A program made the translations under genes and the position numbers. Shown here in pieces: positions 1 through 8,680 of a DNA stretch of 55,876 nt. The stretch lies in assembly GCF_003569765.1 (NCBI RefSeq), contig NZ_KZ983961.1, positions 2,144 through 58,019 of the forward strand, read 5' to 3'. The stretch's first letter is position 1. Each line of letters begins with the position of its first letter. Below the pieces are notes generated by a model, which was given only the letters and a program-made list of their open reading frames with translations, ran no database searches and had not been told where the DNA came from. The stretch is from Caldimonas tepidiphila (GTDB taxonomy: Bacteria > Pseudomonadota > Gammaproteobacteria > Burkholderiales > Burkholderiaceae_C).

Positions 1-823
1 GTGAGCAAGGACGATGGCTGGCGCATCCCGGAAGAGCTGTGGGCCCAGATGGAGCCACTGCTGCTGCCCCGTCCCCAGCATCCACTGGGGTGCCACAACC
101 CGCGCGTGTCGGATCGTGCAGCCATGAACGCCATCTTGCTGGTGCTGCGCACGGGCATGCAGTGGAACGCCTTGAAGGCCACCGGGGTGTGCTCGAGCAG
201 CTCGGCCTACCGGCGCTTTCGCGAGTGGTGCGACGCCGGGGTGTTCCTGGAGTTCTGGCAGCAGGGCCTGTTGGCCTACGATGCGTTGAAGGGCATCGAC
301 TGGAGCTGGCTGGCAATGGACGGCGCAATGACGAAGGCGCCGCTGGGTGGGGGGGAAAACGGGCCCCAACCCTACGGATCGCGGCAAAGGGGGCACCAAG
401 CGCAGCACGCTCACGGACGCAGCCGGCATCCCGCTGGCCATTGAGGTGGCGGGTGCCAACCGGCACGACATGAAGCTCACCGCTGCCACCTTGGCCGGCA
501 TCGTGGTCAAGCGGCCCGATCTGCGGCGCGAGGCCCCTCAGGGACTGTGCCTGGACAAGGGCTATGACTACGACGAGGTCCGAGCGCTTGTGGCCGCGTT
601 CGGCTTCACCGCCCACATCCGGACCCGCGGCGAAGAGGCCGCGGCCATCAAGCGCGAGGCGGGCGACAAGGCGCGACGCTGGGTGGTAGAGCGCACGCAC
701 AGCTGGCTCAACCGCTGCCGTCGCATCCTCGTACGCTGGGAAAAGCGCGCTGATACCTATCTCGCCATGCTGCACCTGGCTTGTGGGCTCATCACTTGGC
801 GCGCTACTGGCCTACTGGAATAG
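1..823 (+). CDS. IS5-family transposase in two overlapping frames
   Basis: DDE transposase of the IS427-like layout. The first frame (GTG at 1) holds the helical DNA-binding part and the first catalytic Asp in WLAMDGAMTKAPLGG. The second frame (to TAG at 821-823) continues with KTGPNPTDRGKGG, the second Asp in GANRHD and the catalytic Glu in RWVVERTHSW. The frames meet at seven G followed by four A (349-359). Reading through needs a +1 slip there, and one G fewer would give a single protein of about 273 residues. The change may be programmed slippage, as in other two-frame IS5 elements, or an inactivating indel; sequence alone cannot decide. A decayed partial copy lies at about 50690-50994. 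Confidence 0.8.
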
Positions 824-827
824 GCTC
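1..827 (+). mobile_element. IS5-family insertion sequence (left end outside window)
   Basis: The right terminal sequence, read inward, is GAGCCTATTCCAGTAGG (827 back to 811). The same motif with one change (GAACC at its tip) reappears at 50978-50994 next to a decayed copy of the same transposase start, which identifies it as the terminal inverted repeat. The three bases after it (TTA, 828-830) fit a TNA target duplication, and the second copy is bordered by TCA. By comparison with that copy about 50 bp of the left end lie before position 1. The element sits tail-to-tail with cysQ. Confidence 0.8.
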
Positions 828-1637
828 TTAGCTGCTGAACTGCCAGTCGAAGCCGGCGGCGACGAAGTGCGGGTTCTCGAAGCCCGCCTTGCCGTAGCGC
901 AGCGCCTGCCCTTCGCGCGTCAGCACCCGACCGCCGGCGGCGAGCAGCACCGCGTGTCCGGCCGCAGTGTCCCACTCCATCGTGCGGCCGAGGCGCGGGT
1001 ACAGGTCGGCCTCGGCGGCAGCCACGAGGCAGAACTTCAGCGATGAGCCCGCACCGCGCAGCGCCGCGACCCGGGTGCCCCCAAGGAAGGCGTCCATCGC
1101 CGCGGCGTCGCCGTGCGAGCGGCTGCCGACCACGACCAAGCCGTCGGCGCCTGGCTCGCGCACGCGAATCGAGCGGCACCCCGCGGCGTCTTCCAGGGTT
1201 GCACCCGCCCCGGCCATGCCGGCGAACAGCCGGCCGAGCGCCGGCGCGAGGACGACGCCGAGGACCGGCACGCCTTGCCGCACCAGCGCGATGTTCACGG
1301 TGAACTCCCCGTTGCGGTTGATGAACTCCTTGGTGCCGTCGAGCGGGTCCACGAGCCAGAAGCTGTCCCCCACCGCAGGGATGCGGCCCTGTGACACGCT
1401 TTCCTCGGCGACCACCGGCACGCCCGGCAACAGGGCGCCGAGCGCTTCCAGGATCAGCGCCTCGGCGCGCGCGTCGGCCTCAGTGACCGGGGAGGCGTCC
1501 TGCTTGTGCTGCACGACGATCTCCCGCCCGTAGATCTCCAGGATCGCGCGCCCGGCAATACGGGCGATGTCGCAGACGGGGGCCAGCAAGGCTTGCAACT
1601 CGGCGGCTGCCGTGGCATCGAGGCTTTCAGGATGCAA
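828..1637 (-). CDS. cysQ: 3'(2'),5'-bisphosphate nucleotidase CysQ
   Basis: Inositol-monophosphatase-superfamily phosphatase that removes the 3'-phosphate of PAP (and PAPS), the by-product of sulfate transfer from PAPS. The 269-residue protein has the metal-binding EES (about residues 78-80), WLVDPLDGTKEF (94-105) and, near the C-terminus, EWDTAAGHAVL. Length and motif order fit CysQ. The start is a TTG at 1637 preceded by GGAG at suitable spacing; no better ATG is present. The gene is divergent from the cysD/cysNC genes, which fits PAPS turnover. Its stop codon (830-828) coincides with the probable target duplication of the IS element downstream, so the extreme C-terminus may have been touched by that insertion. 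Confidence 0.9.
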   Translation of the reverse strand: MHPESLDATAAAELQALLAPVCDIARIAGRAILEIYGREIVVQHKQDASPVTEADARAEALILEALGALLPGVPVVAEESVSQGRIPAVGDSFWLVDPLDGTKEFINRNGEFTVNIALVRQGVPVLGVVLAPALGRLFAGMAGAGATLEDAAGCRSIRVREPGADGLVVVGSRSHGDAAAMDAFLGGTRVAALRGAGSSLKFCLVAAAEADLYPRLGRTMEWDTAAGHAVLLAAGGRVLTREGQALRYGKAGFENPHFVAAGFDWQFSS

Positions 1638-1735
1638 AGGAATTCTCCGAAACGGGAGTTGCTGGAGTGAGCGGTGGGTTCACCAGTGTATCGCCCCATT
1701 ACACTTGCCAACCCCATATGTGGGTGTAAACAATT

Positions 1736-2536
1736 TTGTTGCCAAAGATTTCCACCCTTGCAGAAGCCGCTTCCGAGCGCCGCCGGCTCGCCGTACAGCT
1801 GCGCCTGCAGGGCCTGACCCTGGCACAGGTGCGCGAGCGCACAGGGCTGAGCTCGCCGACGATCGTCGCGGCGTTCCGGGCATTCCAGCAGGGGGGGTGG
1901 AACGCGGTGGCGGCCCGGCCCGCAGGTCGGCCTGCGGGCTTCGGACGGCGTCTGGACAGCGAGCAGGAAATGCAGCTCGCCGCCATCGTATGGCGGGAGT
2001 GGCCCGAGGACCACGGTCTGCCGGCCGAGGCCTGGACCCCGGCGCTGGTGCAGCGGCTGGCCGAGCAGCGCTTCGGCATGCAGATTTCCAGGCAGGCCTT
2101 GGCTCGCTATCTGAAGCGCTGGGGTTGCGTGGCGAACGCCGTGCCGCGGGCGTCGGCGGCTGCGCACCGCCTTGCCTGGTGCGGCGAGGTGGCCGGCGGC
2201 CCCTCGACGCAGTGCCGAGGCCGGGCGCTGTTTCTCGTCACCGCGCGCGGCCGGCTGCACTGGCTGCCGGTGCGCAGCGGCGAGAACGCCCGGGCGCTGC
2301 ACGCGCTGCTGCGCCGCGGCTGGAGCCGCGGGACCACGCTGCTGCTGCACGGCATGCGGGTCGAGCAGGCTGTCGAAGCCGACAAGGGCCTCGCCGCGTG
2401 GCTGGCCGCATGTCCGGGGCTCGCCGTCGAGCCCACCGACATGCAATGGATTCACCCGGTCGGGCCGGCTGCCCCCCTCCGACACCGAGAGACTCGGGCG
2501 GCGACGCCCGTTCCGAAACCGCAGGAAGAGATTTCC
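1736..2536 (+). CDS. IS630-transposase-derived HTH protein, in frame with cysD
   Basis: An open frame of 267 codons that runs without any stop into cysD. Residues about 10-60 form a homeodomain-like HTH ([19 protein letters not shown]). A GRPAG linker and a second winged-HTH region ([19 protein letters not shown] then LARYLKRWG) follow, the order seen at the N-terminus of IS630 transposases. The remainder resembles an eroded DDE fold: the usual Asp-Asn before the H is replaced by [10 protein letters not shown], and the usual NPVE motif by WIHPVG, so catalytic acids are missing. The only starts are TTG at 1736 or 1739, just after an in-frame TAA (1727-1729), with no obvious ribosome site. It could be made as a 566-residue fusion with CysD or as a short leader protein. 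The function is unknown; a regulator of the sulfate genes is one possibility. Confidence 0.6.
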
Positions 2537-3436
2537 ATGAACCTGACCCATCTGCAGCGGCTCGAGGCCGAAAGCATCCACATCATGCGAGAAGTGGTGG
2601 CCGAGAGCGACAACCCGGTGATGCTGTATTCGATCGGCAAGGACAGCGCGGTGATGCTGCACCTGGCGCGCAAGGCCTTCTTCCCGGCGGTACCGCCCTT
2701 CCCGCTGCTGCACGTGGACACGACGTGGAAGTTCCGCGACATGTACGCGATGCGCGAGCGCATGGCCCGCGAGTCGGGGATGGAACTGCTGGTGCACGTC
2801 AACGAGGAGGGCGTCGCGCGCGGCATCAACCCGTTCACGCACGGCTCGCAGATCCACACCGACGTGATGAAGACCCAGGCGCTGAAGCAGGCGCTGGACA
2901 AGCACGGTTTCGATGTCGCCTTCGGCGGCGCGCGGCGCGACGAGGAGAAGTCGCGCGCGAAGGAGCGCATCTTCTCCTTCCGCACCGCGCAGCACCGCTG
3001 GGATCCGAAGAGCCAGCGGCCGGAGCTCTGGCGGCTCTACAACGCGCGCAAGCACAAGGGCGAGTCGATCCGCGTCTTCCCGCTGTCGAACTGGACCGAG
3101 CTCGACATCTGGCAGTACATCCTGCTGGAGAACATCCCGATCGTGCCGCTGTACTTCGCCAAGGAGCGCCCCGTGGTCGAGCGCGACGGCACGCTGATCA
3201 TGGTGGACGACGAGCGCATGCCGCTGCGCCCCGGCGAAGTACCGGTGATGCGCAGGGTGCGCTTCCGCACCCTGGGCTGCTACCCGCTGTCGGGAGCGGT
3301 GGAGTCCGAAGCGCAGAGCCTCACCGCGGTGATCCAGGAGATGCTGCTGACGCGCACCTCGGAGCGCCAGGGCCGGATGATCGATCACGACTCGGCCGCG
3401 TCGATGGAGAAGAAGAAGCAGGAAGGCTATTTCTGA
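2537..3436 (+). CDS. cysD: Sulfate adenylyltransferase subunit 2 CysD
   Basis: Small subunit of ATP sulfurylase, which makes adenosine 5'-phosphosulfate (APS) from sulfate and ATP together with CysN. The PP-loop of the ATP-pyrophosphatase fold is [10 protein letters not shown] (residues 31-40); [16 protein letters not shown] and the C-terminal region ending EKKKQEGYF are typical. The ATG at 2537 gives 299 residues, the usual family length, and is preceded by AGGAAGAG at good spacing, so this is probably a true internal start even though the upstream frame is open and in phase. It is followed after 61 bp by cysNC. Confidence 0.93.
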   Translation: MNLTHLQRLEAESIHIMREVVAESDNPVMLYSIGKDSAVMLHLARKAFFPAVPPFPLLHVDTTWKFRDMYAMRERMARESGMELLVHVNEEGVARGINPFTHGSQIHTDVMKTQALKQALDKHGFDVAFGGARRDEEKSRAKERIFSFRTAQHRWDPKSQRPELWRLYNARKHKGESIRVFPLSNWTELDIWQYILLENIPIVPLYFAKERPVVERDGTLIMVDDERMPLRPGEVPVMRRVRFRTLGCYPLSGAVESEAQSLTAVIQEMLLTRTSERQGRMIDHDSAASMEKKKQEGYF

Positions 3437-3497
3437 GCGCGCAGCCGCGCCTGCCTTCCCGACTTTCCGCCGCCTCCCACTGAAAAGACTGACTTCC

Positions 3498-5411
3498 ATG
3501 GCCCACCAATCCGACCTGATCGCCAGCGACATCGAAGAGTACCTGCGCCGGCACGAGCGCAAGAGCCTGCTGCGCTTCATCACCTGCGGCAGCGTCGACG
3601 ACGGCAAGAGCACGCTGATCGGCCGCCTGCTGTACGAGTCGAAGATGCTGTTCGAGGACCAGCTCGCCGCTGTTGCCGCGGACTCCCGCAAGTGGGGCAC
3701 GCAAGGCGGCGAGATCGACTTCGCCCTGCTGGTTGACGGCCTGGCCGCCGAGCGCGAGCAGGGCATCACCATCGACGTCGCCTACCGCTTCTTCTCGACC
3801 GAGCGGCGCAAGTTCATCGTCGCCGACACGCCCGGTCACGAGCAGTACACCCGCAACATGATCACGGGCGCGTCCACCGCCGACGTCGCGGTGATCCTGA
3901 TCGATGCGCGCAAGGGCGTGCTGACGCAGACCCGCCGCCACAGCTACCTCGCATCGCTGGTGGGCATCCGCCACGTCGTGCTCGCCGTCAACAAGATGGA
4001 CGCCGTGGACTACGCGGAGCCGGTGTTCCGGCGCATCGTCGACGACTACCTGACCTTCGCCCGGCAGGTCGGCCTCGAGCAGGTGACCGCCATCCCGATG
4101 TCGGCGCTCAAGGGCGACAACATCCTGGAGCGCAGCACGCGCATGCCCTGGTACCGCGGCACGACGCTGATGGGCTACCTGGAGGCGGTGGAGATCGACG
4201 CCACGCACCTGCAGAAGCAGCCGCTGCGCATGCCGGTGCAGTGGGTGAACCGGCCGGACATGCATTTCCGCGGCTTCGCCGGCACGCTCGCCAGCGGCGT
4301 CGCGCGGCGCGGCGAGCGCATCCGGGTGCAGCCTTCCGGCAAGGAGGCCCGCATCGAGCGCATCGTCACTGCCGATGGCGACCTGGAGCAGGCCGTCGCA
4401 GGCCAGTCGGTGACGCTGACGCTGAGCGAGGAGATCGACATCTCGCGCGGCGACATGATCTCGACCGCCGAGGCGCCGGCCGAGGTGGCCGACCAGTTCG
4501 AGGTCACGCTGGTCTGGATGCACGACGAGCCGATGCTGCCGGGCCGGCCCTACCTGCTCAAACTCGGCGCCTGCACCGTCTCTGCCACAGTCACCGAGAT
4601 CAAGTACCAGGTCAACGTGAACACGCTCGAGCACCTCGCGGCGAAGAAGCTGGAGCTCAACGCGATCGCGGTGTGCAACCTGAGCGTGGACCGGCCTCTG
4701 GCCTTCGACGCGTACCGCGACAACCGCGACACGGGCGGCTTCATCCTGATGGACCGCCTCGGCAACAACACCGTCGGTGCCGGGATGCTGCATTTCGCGC
4801 TGCGGCGCTCGCACAACATCCATCTGCAGCACCTCGACGTGGACAAGGCGTCGCGTTCGGCGATGAAGAACCAGCAGTCCTGCGTTCTCTGGTTCACCGG
4901 TCTGTCGGGGGCTGGCAAGTCCTCGATCGCCAACCTGGTCGAGAAGAAGCTCTGCGCGCTGGGCCGCCACACCTATCTGCTCGATGGCGACAACGTGCGG
5001 CACGGGCTGAACAAGGACCTCGGCTTCACCGACGAGGACCGGGTGGAGAACATCCGCCGCGTCGGCGAGGTCGCGCGCCTGATGGTGGACGCGGGGCTGA
5101 TCGTGCTGACCGCCTTCATCTCGCCCTTCCGCGCCGAGCGCCAGATGGCGCGCGGGCTGGTCGACGAGGGCGAGTTCCTCGAGGTCTTCGTCGACACGCC
5201 GCTGGAGGTCGCGGAACACCGCGACCCGAAGGGCCTGTACCGCAAGGCGCGCCGCGGCGAGCTGCGCAACTTCACCGGCATCGACTCGCCGTACGAGCCG
5301 CCCGAGAACCCTGAGATCCGCGTCGACACGACCCGGCTTTCCGCCGAGGAGGCGGCCGCCCAGATCGTCGCCGTGCTGGCCGCGCGCGGGCTGCTCGGCC
5401 TGCTGCGATGA
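3498..5411 (+). CDS. cysNC: Bifunctional sulfate adenylyltransferase subunit 1 / APS kinase CysNC
   Basis: 637 residues. The N-terminal part is an elongation-factor-like GTPase (GSVDDGKST at 31-39, then [12 protein letters not shown] and NKMD) that drives ATP sulfurylase. The C-terminal part from about residue 456 is APS kinase with its own P-loop (GLSGAGKSS at about 468-476) and the [15 protein letters not shown] segment. APS is thus made and phosphorylated to PAPS in one polypeptide. With CysD and CysQ nearby this is a complete PAPS supply and clean-up set. Many betaproteobacteria reduce APS directly, so a CysC domain here raises the possibility that PAPS serves a sulfotransferase. No sulfotransferase gene is in the window. 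Confidence 0.95.
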   Translation: MAHQSDLIASDIEEYLRRHERKSLLRFITCGSVDDGKSTLIGRLLYESKMLFEDQLAAVAADSRKWGTQGGEIDFALLVDGLAAEREQGITIDVAYRFFSTERRKFIVADTPGHEQYTRNMITGASTADVAVILIDARKGVLTQTRRHSYLASLVGIRHVVLAVNKMDAVDYAEPVFRRIVDDYLTFARQVGLEQVTAIPMSALKGDNILERSTRMPWYRGTTLMGYLEAVEIDATHLQKQPLRMPVQWVNRPDMHFRGFAGTLASGVARRGERIRVQPSGKEARIERIVTADGDLEQAVAGQSVTLTLSEEIDISRGDMISTAEAPAEVADQFEVTLVWMHDEPMLPGRPYLLKLGACTVSATVTEIKYQVNVNTLEHLAAKKLELNAIAVCNLSVDRPLAFDAYRDNRDTGGFILMDRLGNNTVGAGMLHFALRRSHNIHLQHLDVDKASRSAMKNQQSCVLWFTGLSGAGKSSIANLVEKKLCALGRHTYLLDGDNVRHGLNKDLGFTDEDRVENIRRVGEVARLMVDAGLIVLTAFISPFRAERQMARGLVDEGEFLEVFVDTPLEVAEHRDPKGLYRKARRGELRNFTGIDSPYEPPENPEIRVDTTRLSAEEAAAQIVAVLAARGLLGLLR

Positions 5412-5478
5412 GTCGTCCGCATCGCGGCAGCGCACAGGCAGGACGGGGAGCGCGCGCCGCAACGCGCGTGGCGCGTCG

Positions 5479-6477
5479 ATGACGGGCCGCGGGGACTGGC
5501 GTTCGCCGCCGCAGCGCATCGTCGTGCTGTCGCAGGGCGACAACGCGTCCTGGGCCTACCTGCTCCAGCAGCGCCTGGCGTGCCAGGGGCTGCCGGTCGT
5601 CCACGCCGACCCGCGGCTGCCGCCTCGCGGCGCGGCAGCGGTCCCGCGTCCCGGCGACGCAGTAGTGATCTGCCGCTACCTGTCGCTGCCGTGGCGGACG
5701 CTGCTCGGGCGGCTGCGGTCGCAACTCGCGGGCGTGGTCTATTTCATGGACGACGACCTGCTCGACGCGGGCGTTCTGCGGGAGCTGCCCTGGCGCTACG
5801 CGCTCAAGGTCTTTCGCGGCGCTACGATGCACCGGCGCTGGCTGGAGCGCCATTGCGACGCCTTCTGGGTCTCGACGCCTGCGCTGGCGCGGCGCTACGC
5901 GGCGCTGCGACCGGAGGTGCTGCCCCTGCGTCCCGCACAGGAACTGCTGCAGGCCGCGCCCGCACCAGTGCGCATCTGCTACCACGGCAGCCTGCCCACC
6001 CACCGGCGTGAGCTGGAGTGGCTGCGGCCGGTGATCGAGGCGGTGCAGCGACGCTGTGCCCACACTCATGTGGAACTCTTCGGCGACGTCTCCGTGCAGC
6101 GGCTCTACCGAGGCCTGCCCCGGGTTTCGGTGGTGCACCAGCTGTCCTGGCCCGGCTACCTCGACTACAGCGCCGCGTGCCCGCGCGACATCGGGCTTGC
6201 TCCGCTGCGCCCGAGCCGCTTCAACGCGGCCCGCGGCGCGGTGAAGTTCTTCGATTTCGCCCGCATGGGAGCCGTCGGCCTGTATGCCGACGGCGAGCCC
6301 TACGCGGGCTGGGTGCGGCACGAGGAGGACGGACTGCTGCTCGACCACGAGCCGCAGACCTGGGTGCGGCACATCGTCGCGCTGGTCGAGGACGCGCCGC
6401 GCCGCGAGCGCATGGCGGCCGCGGCACGCCGCCGGGCTCTCGAGGCGGCCCGGCCTGTGCCGGAGCCGGGCCTGTGA
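5479..6477 (+). CDS. Putative glycosyltransferase of the capsule cluster
   Basis: 332 residues with a GT-B-like appearance: an N-terminal segment beginning QRIVVLSQGDNASWAYLLQQ, an acidic VVYFMDDDLLD region, FWVSTPALARRYAAL at the domain boundary (typical of family-1-like transferases), and a C-terminal half with DIGLAPLRPSRFN and GAVKFFDFARMGAVGLYAD, which resembles the donor-nucleotide site. The ATG at 5479 lies 67 bp after cysNC, and the stop overlaps a possible GTG start of kpsC at 6474. The position suggests a sugar-adding or polymer-modifying role in capsule synthesis. The exact sugar and linkage are not predictable. Confidence 0.6.
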   Translation: MTGRGDWRSPPQRIVVLSQGDNASWAYLLQQRLACQGLPVVHADPRLPPRGAAAVPRPGDAVVICRYLSLPWRTLLGRLRSQLAGVVYFMDDDLLDAGVLRELPWRYALKVFRGATMHRRWLERHCDAFWVSTPALARRYAALRPEVLPLRPAQELLQAAPAPVRICYHGSLPTHRRELEWLRPVIEAVQRRCAHTHVELFGDVSVQRLYRGLPRVSVVHQLSWPGYLDYSAACPRDIGLAPLRPSRFNAARGAVKFFDFARMGAVGLYADGEPYAGWVRHEEDGLLLDHEPQTWVRHIVALVEDAPRRERMAAAARRRALEAARPVPEPGL

Positions 6478-6497
6478 GTCCCGTGGAAGCGAGCGCG

Positions 6498-8510
6498 ATG
6501 TCTGCCGAGAAGCGGCCGCGCTACGGCGTCTTCACGCTGGGCCTGAGCCGGCTGCAGACGCTGCCGCGCCTGCTCGACGACCTGCAGGTCGTGGACATGC
6601 CCGCCGCGCTGTGGGATCCGCTCGATGGCGTACTGGCCTGGGGGCGCAAGCCGGTCGCGCGCCGCGCCGAGCGGGCGGCGCGGCGGCGCGGACTGCCGCT
6701 GCTCCGCATCGAGGACGGCTTCCTGCGCTCCGTCGGACTGGGCGCTTGCGAGCCGCCCTGGTCGCTGGTGGTCGACGACCAGGGCATCTATTACGACGCG
6801 ACCGGCCCGAGCCGCCTCGAATCCCGGATCGCCGCCGGGCTGGACGAGGCACAGCGGCAGCGGGCCGACCGGCTGCGCGCGATGTGGCAGGCCGCCCGCC
6901 TCTCCAAGTACAACCATGCGCGCGAGTCGGCTGCGCTGCCGGCGGGCGCGTTCGTGCTGGCGGTGGACCAGACCTTCGGTGACGCCTCGATCCGATGCGG
7001 GCTGGCCGACGCCCGCAGCTTCGCGCGCATGCTGGAGGCCGCCCTCGACGAGAACCCGGGCGTGCCGGTCGTGCTGAAGGTGCATCCGGACGTGATTGCC
7101 GGCCGCAAGCGCGGGCACTTCGAGTCCCTCACGGCCGGTCAGGCCGGGCGGGTCGTGCTGCTGGCCGATGACATGCACCCGCCCGCACTGCTCGCGTCGT
7201 CCCGGGCGGTGTACGCGGTGACCTCGCAGATGGGCTTCGAGGCCCTGCTGTGGGGCAAGCCGGTGCGCACCTTCGGCATGCCCTTCTACGCCGGCTGGGG
7301 CCTGACGCAGGACGAGCTGCCGGCACCCGAGCGCCGGCGCCCCGTGCCGTTCGAGAACCTGGTGCACGCGGCACTGGTCGACTACCCGCGCTACATCGAC
7401 CCCGAAACGATGCAGCGCTGCGAGCCCGAACGCCTCATCGAGTGGATGGCGCTGCAGCGCCGCATGCGCGAGCGCTTTCCGCCCCGGGTGCACGCGCTCG
7501 GCTTCTCGCGCTGGAAGAAGCCGATCGTGCATGCCTTCTTCTCCGGCAGCGAAGTGGATTTCCTCAAGCGGGCGGAATCGGCGCCGCCCGGCGCCACGCT
7601 GGCCGTCTGGGGCCGCCGCGAACCCGGAGGCGGCACGCCTGCCGTCCGGGGCCCGGCCGCTGCCGCGTCCGTCGTCCGCCTCGAGGACGGCTTCCTGCGC
7701 TCGGTCGGCCTCGGCGCGGATCTGGTGCGGCCGCTGTCCTGGGTGATGGACCGCAGCGGCATCTACTACGACGCGACGCGGCCCTCCGACCTGGAGACGC
7801 TGCTGCAGACGGCCGAGTTCGACGCCGCGCTGCTCGCTCGCGCACGCGCGCTGCGCGAGCGCATCGTCGCCACCGGCCTCACGAAGTACAACGTCGGGCA
7901 GGGCGGCTGGTCGCGGCCGGCACAGGACGTGCGCGTGGTGCTGGTGCCCGGACAGGTCGAGAGCGACGCCTCGCTCGCCTACGGTGCCCCGGGGCTGCGC
8001 ACCAACTTCGGGCTGCTGCGTGCGGCGCGCGAGGCGGCGCCGCAGGCACACCTGATCTACAAGCCCCACCCGGACGTGGTGGCCCGGCTGCGCCAGCCGG
8101 GACGCGGCGAGGGCGAGGCGCGGCGCTTCTGCGACGAGCTGGTGGTCGACGCGCCGATGCACGCGATGCTCGACGCCGCCGACGAGGTGCACGTGCTCAC
8201 CTCGCTGGCCGGCTTCGAGGCGCTGCTGCGCGGCAAGCGCGTCGTCTGCCACGGCCAGCCCTTCTACGCCGGCTGGGGCCTGACGCAGGATGCGCAGCCG
8301 CATCCCCGGCGCACCCGGCGCCTGACGCTCGACGAGCTGGTGGCGGGGGTGCTGATCCTCTACCCGGCCTACGTCAGCCGCAGCAGCGGCGCCTTCACCA
8401 CCCCGGAGCGAGCCCTCGACGAGTTGCTGGCCTGGCGAGCCCAGGGTGCGTCGAGGCTATCGTGGCGGCGGCGGTTGCTGCGATGGGTCCTGGGCTGGCG
8501 CAAGCGCTGA
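6498..8510 (+). CDS. kpsC: Capsular polysaccharide Kdo transferase KpsC
   Basis: 670 residues, the normal size for KpsC (LipA), the cytoplasmic enzyme that with KpsS builds the beta-Kdo linker on phosphatidylglycerol for group 2/3-type capsules. The protein is an internal duplication: EDGFLRSVGLGA occurs near residues 71 and 395, and FYAGWGLTQD near 263 and 588, marking two Kdo-transferase domains. The ATG at 6498 follows GGAAG; a GTG at 6474 overlapping the previous stop is an alternative. The gene is followed by a 170-bp gap and kpsS. Confidence 0.92.
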   Translation: MSAEKRPRYGVFTLGLSRLQTLPRLLDDLQVVDMPAALWDPLDGVLAWGRKPVARRAERAARRRGLPLLRIEDGFLRSVGLGACEPPWSLVVDDQGIYYDATGPSRLESRIAAGLDEAQRQRADRLRAMWQAARLSKYNHARESAALPAGAFVLAVDQTFGDASIRCGLADARSFARMLEAALDENPGVPVVLKVHPDVIAGRKRGHFESLTAGQAGRVVLLADDMHPPALLASSRAVYAVTSQMGFEALLWGKPVRTFGMPFYAGWGLTQDELPAPERRRPVPFENLVHAALVDYPRYIDPETMQRCEPERLIEWMALQRRMRERFPPRVHALGFSRWKKPIVHAFFSGSEVDFLKRAESAPPGATLAVWGRREPGGGTPAVRGPAAAASVVRLEDGFLRSVGLGADLVRPLSWVMDRSGIYYDATRPSDLETLLQTAEFDAALLARARALRERIVATGLTKYNVGQGGWSRPAQDVRVVLVPGQVESDASLAYGAPGLRTNFGLLRAAREAAPQAHLIYKPHPDVVARLRQPGRGEGEARRFCDELVVDAPMHAMLDAADEVHVLTSLAGFEALLRGKRVVCHGQPFYAGWGLTQDAQPHPRRTRRLTLDELVAGVLILYPAYVSRSSGAFTTPERALDELLAWRAQGASRLSWRRRLLRWVLGWRKR

Positions 8511-8680
8511 GCCTGGGCGCCGAGGTGTCGTGAATACGTCACATAAATGGGAAAAAAGAGCAGAAATTCCGCTCTTGTAGGCAAAAAGCGGCAGTAGGCC
8601 GCTGGCGACGATAGGTTGCAACGACAACAATCAGGGAACAGTTGTTCCTTTTTGTCGCCTCTCGTTCGCCACGCCTTCCC
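8511..8680. promoter_or_regulatory. kpsC-kpsS intergenic region with inverted repeats
   Basis: The gap is unusually AT-rich for its surroundings and holds three inverted repeats: AAGAGC...GCTCTT around 8559-8578, GCGGC...GCCGC around 8588-8602, and GGAAC-AGTT-GTTCC at 8635-8648 followed by five T (8649-8653). The last one looks like a small intrinsic terminator or an attenuating hairpin just before kpsS (ATG 8681). Which role it plays cannot be told from sequence. Confidence 0.4.

Noticed and set aside
1891-1897. G7 run in the transposase-derived region before cysD
   Set aside because: In GC-rich DNA a G7 is less surprising and the frame is open on both sides; not counted with the G-tract set in the pilin locus.
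1454-3772. Very long minus-strand open frames opposite cysD, cysNC, kpsC and many other genes
   Set aside because: They are the usual antisense frames of GC-rich codons: Arg/Ala/His-rich, no ribosome sites, no recognisable domains, and each is opposite a gene with strong family motifs.
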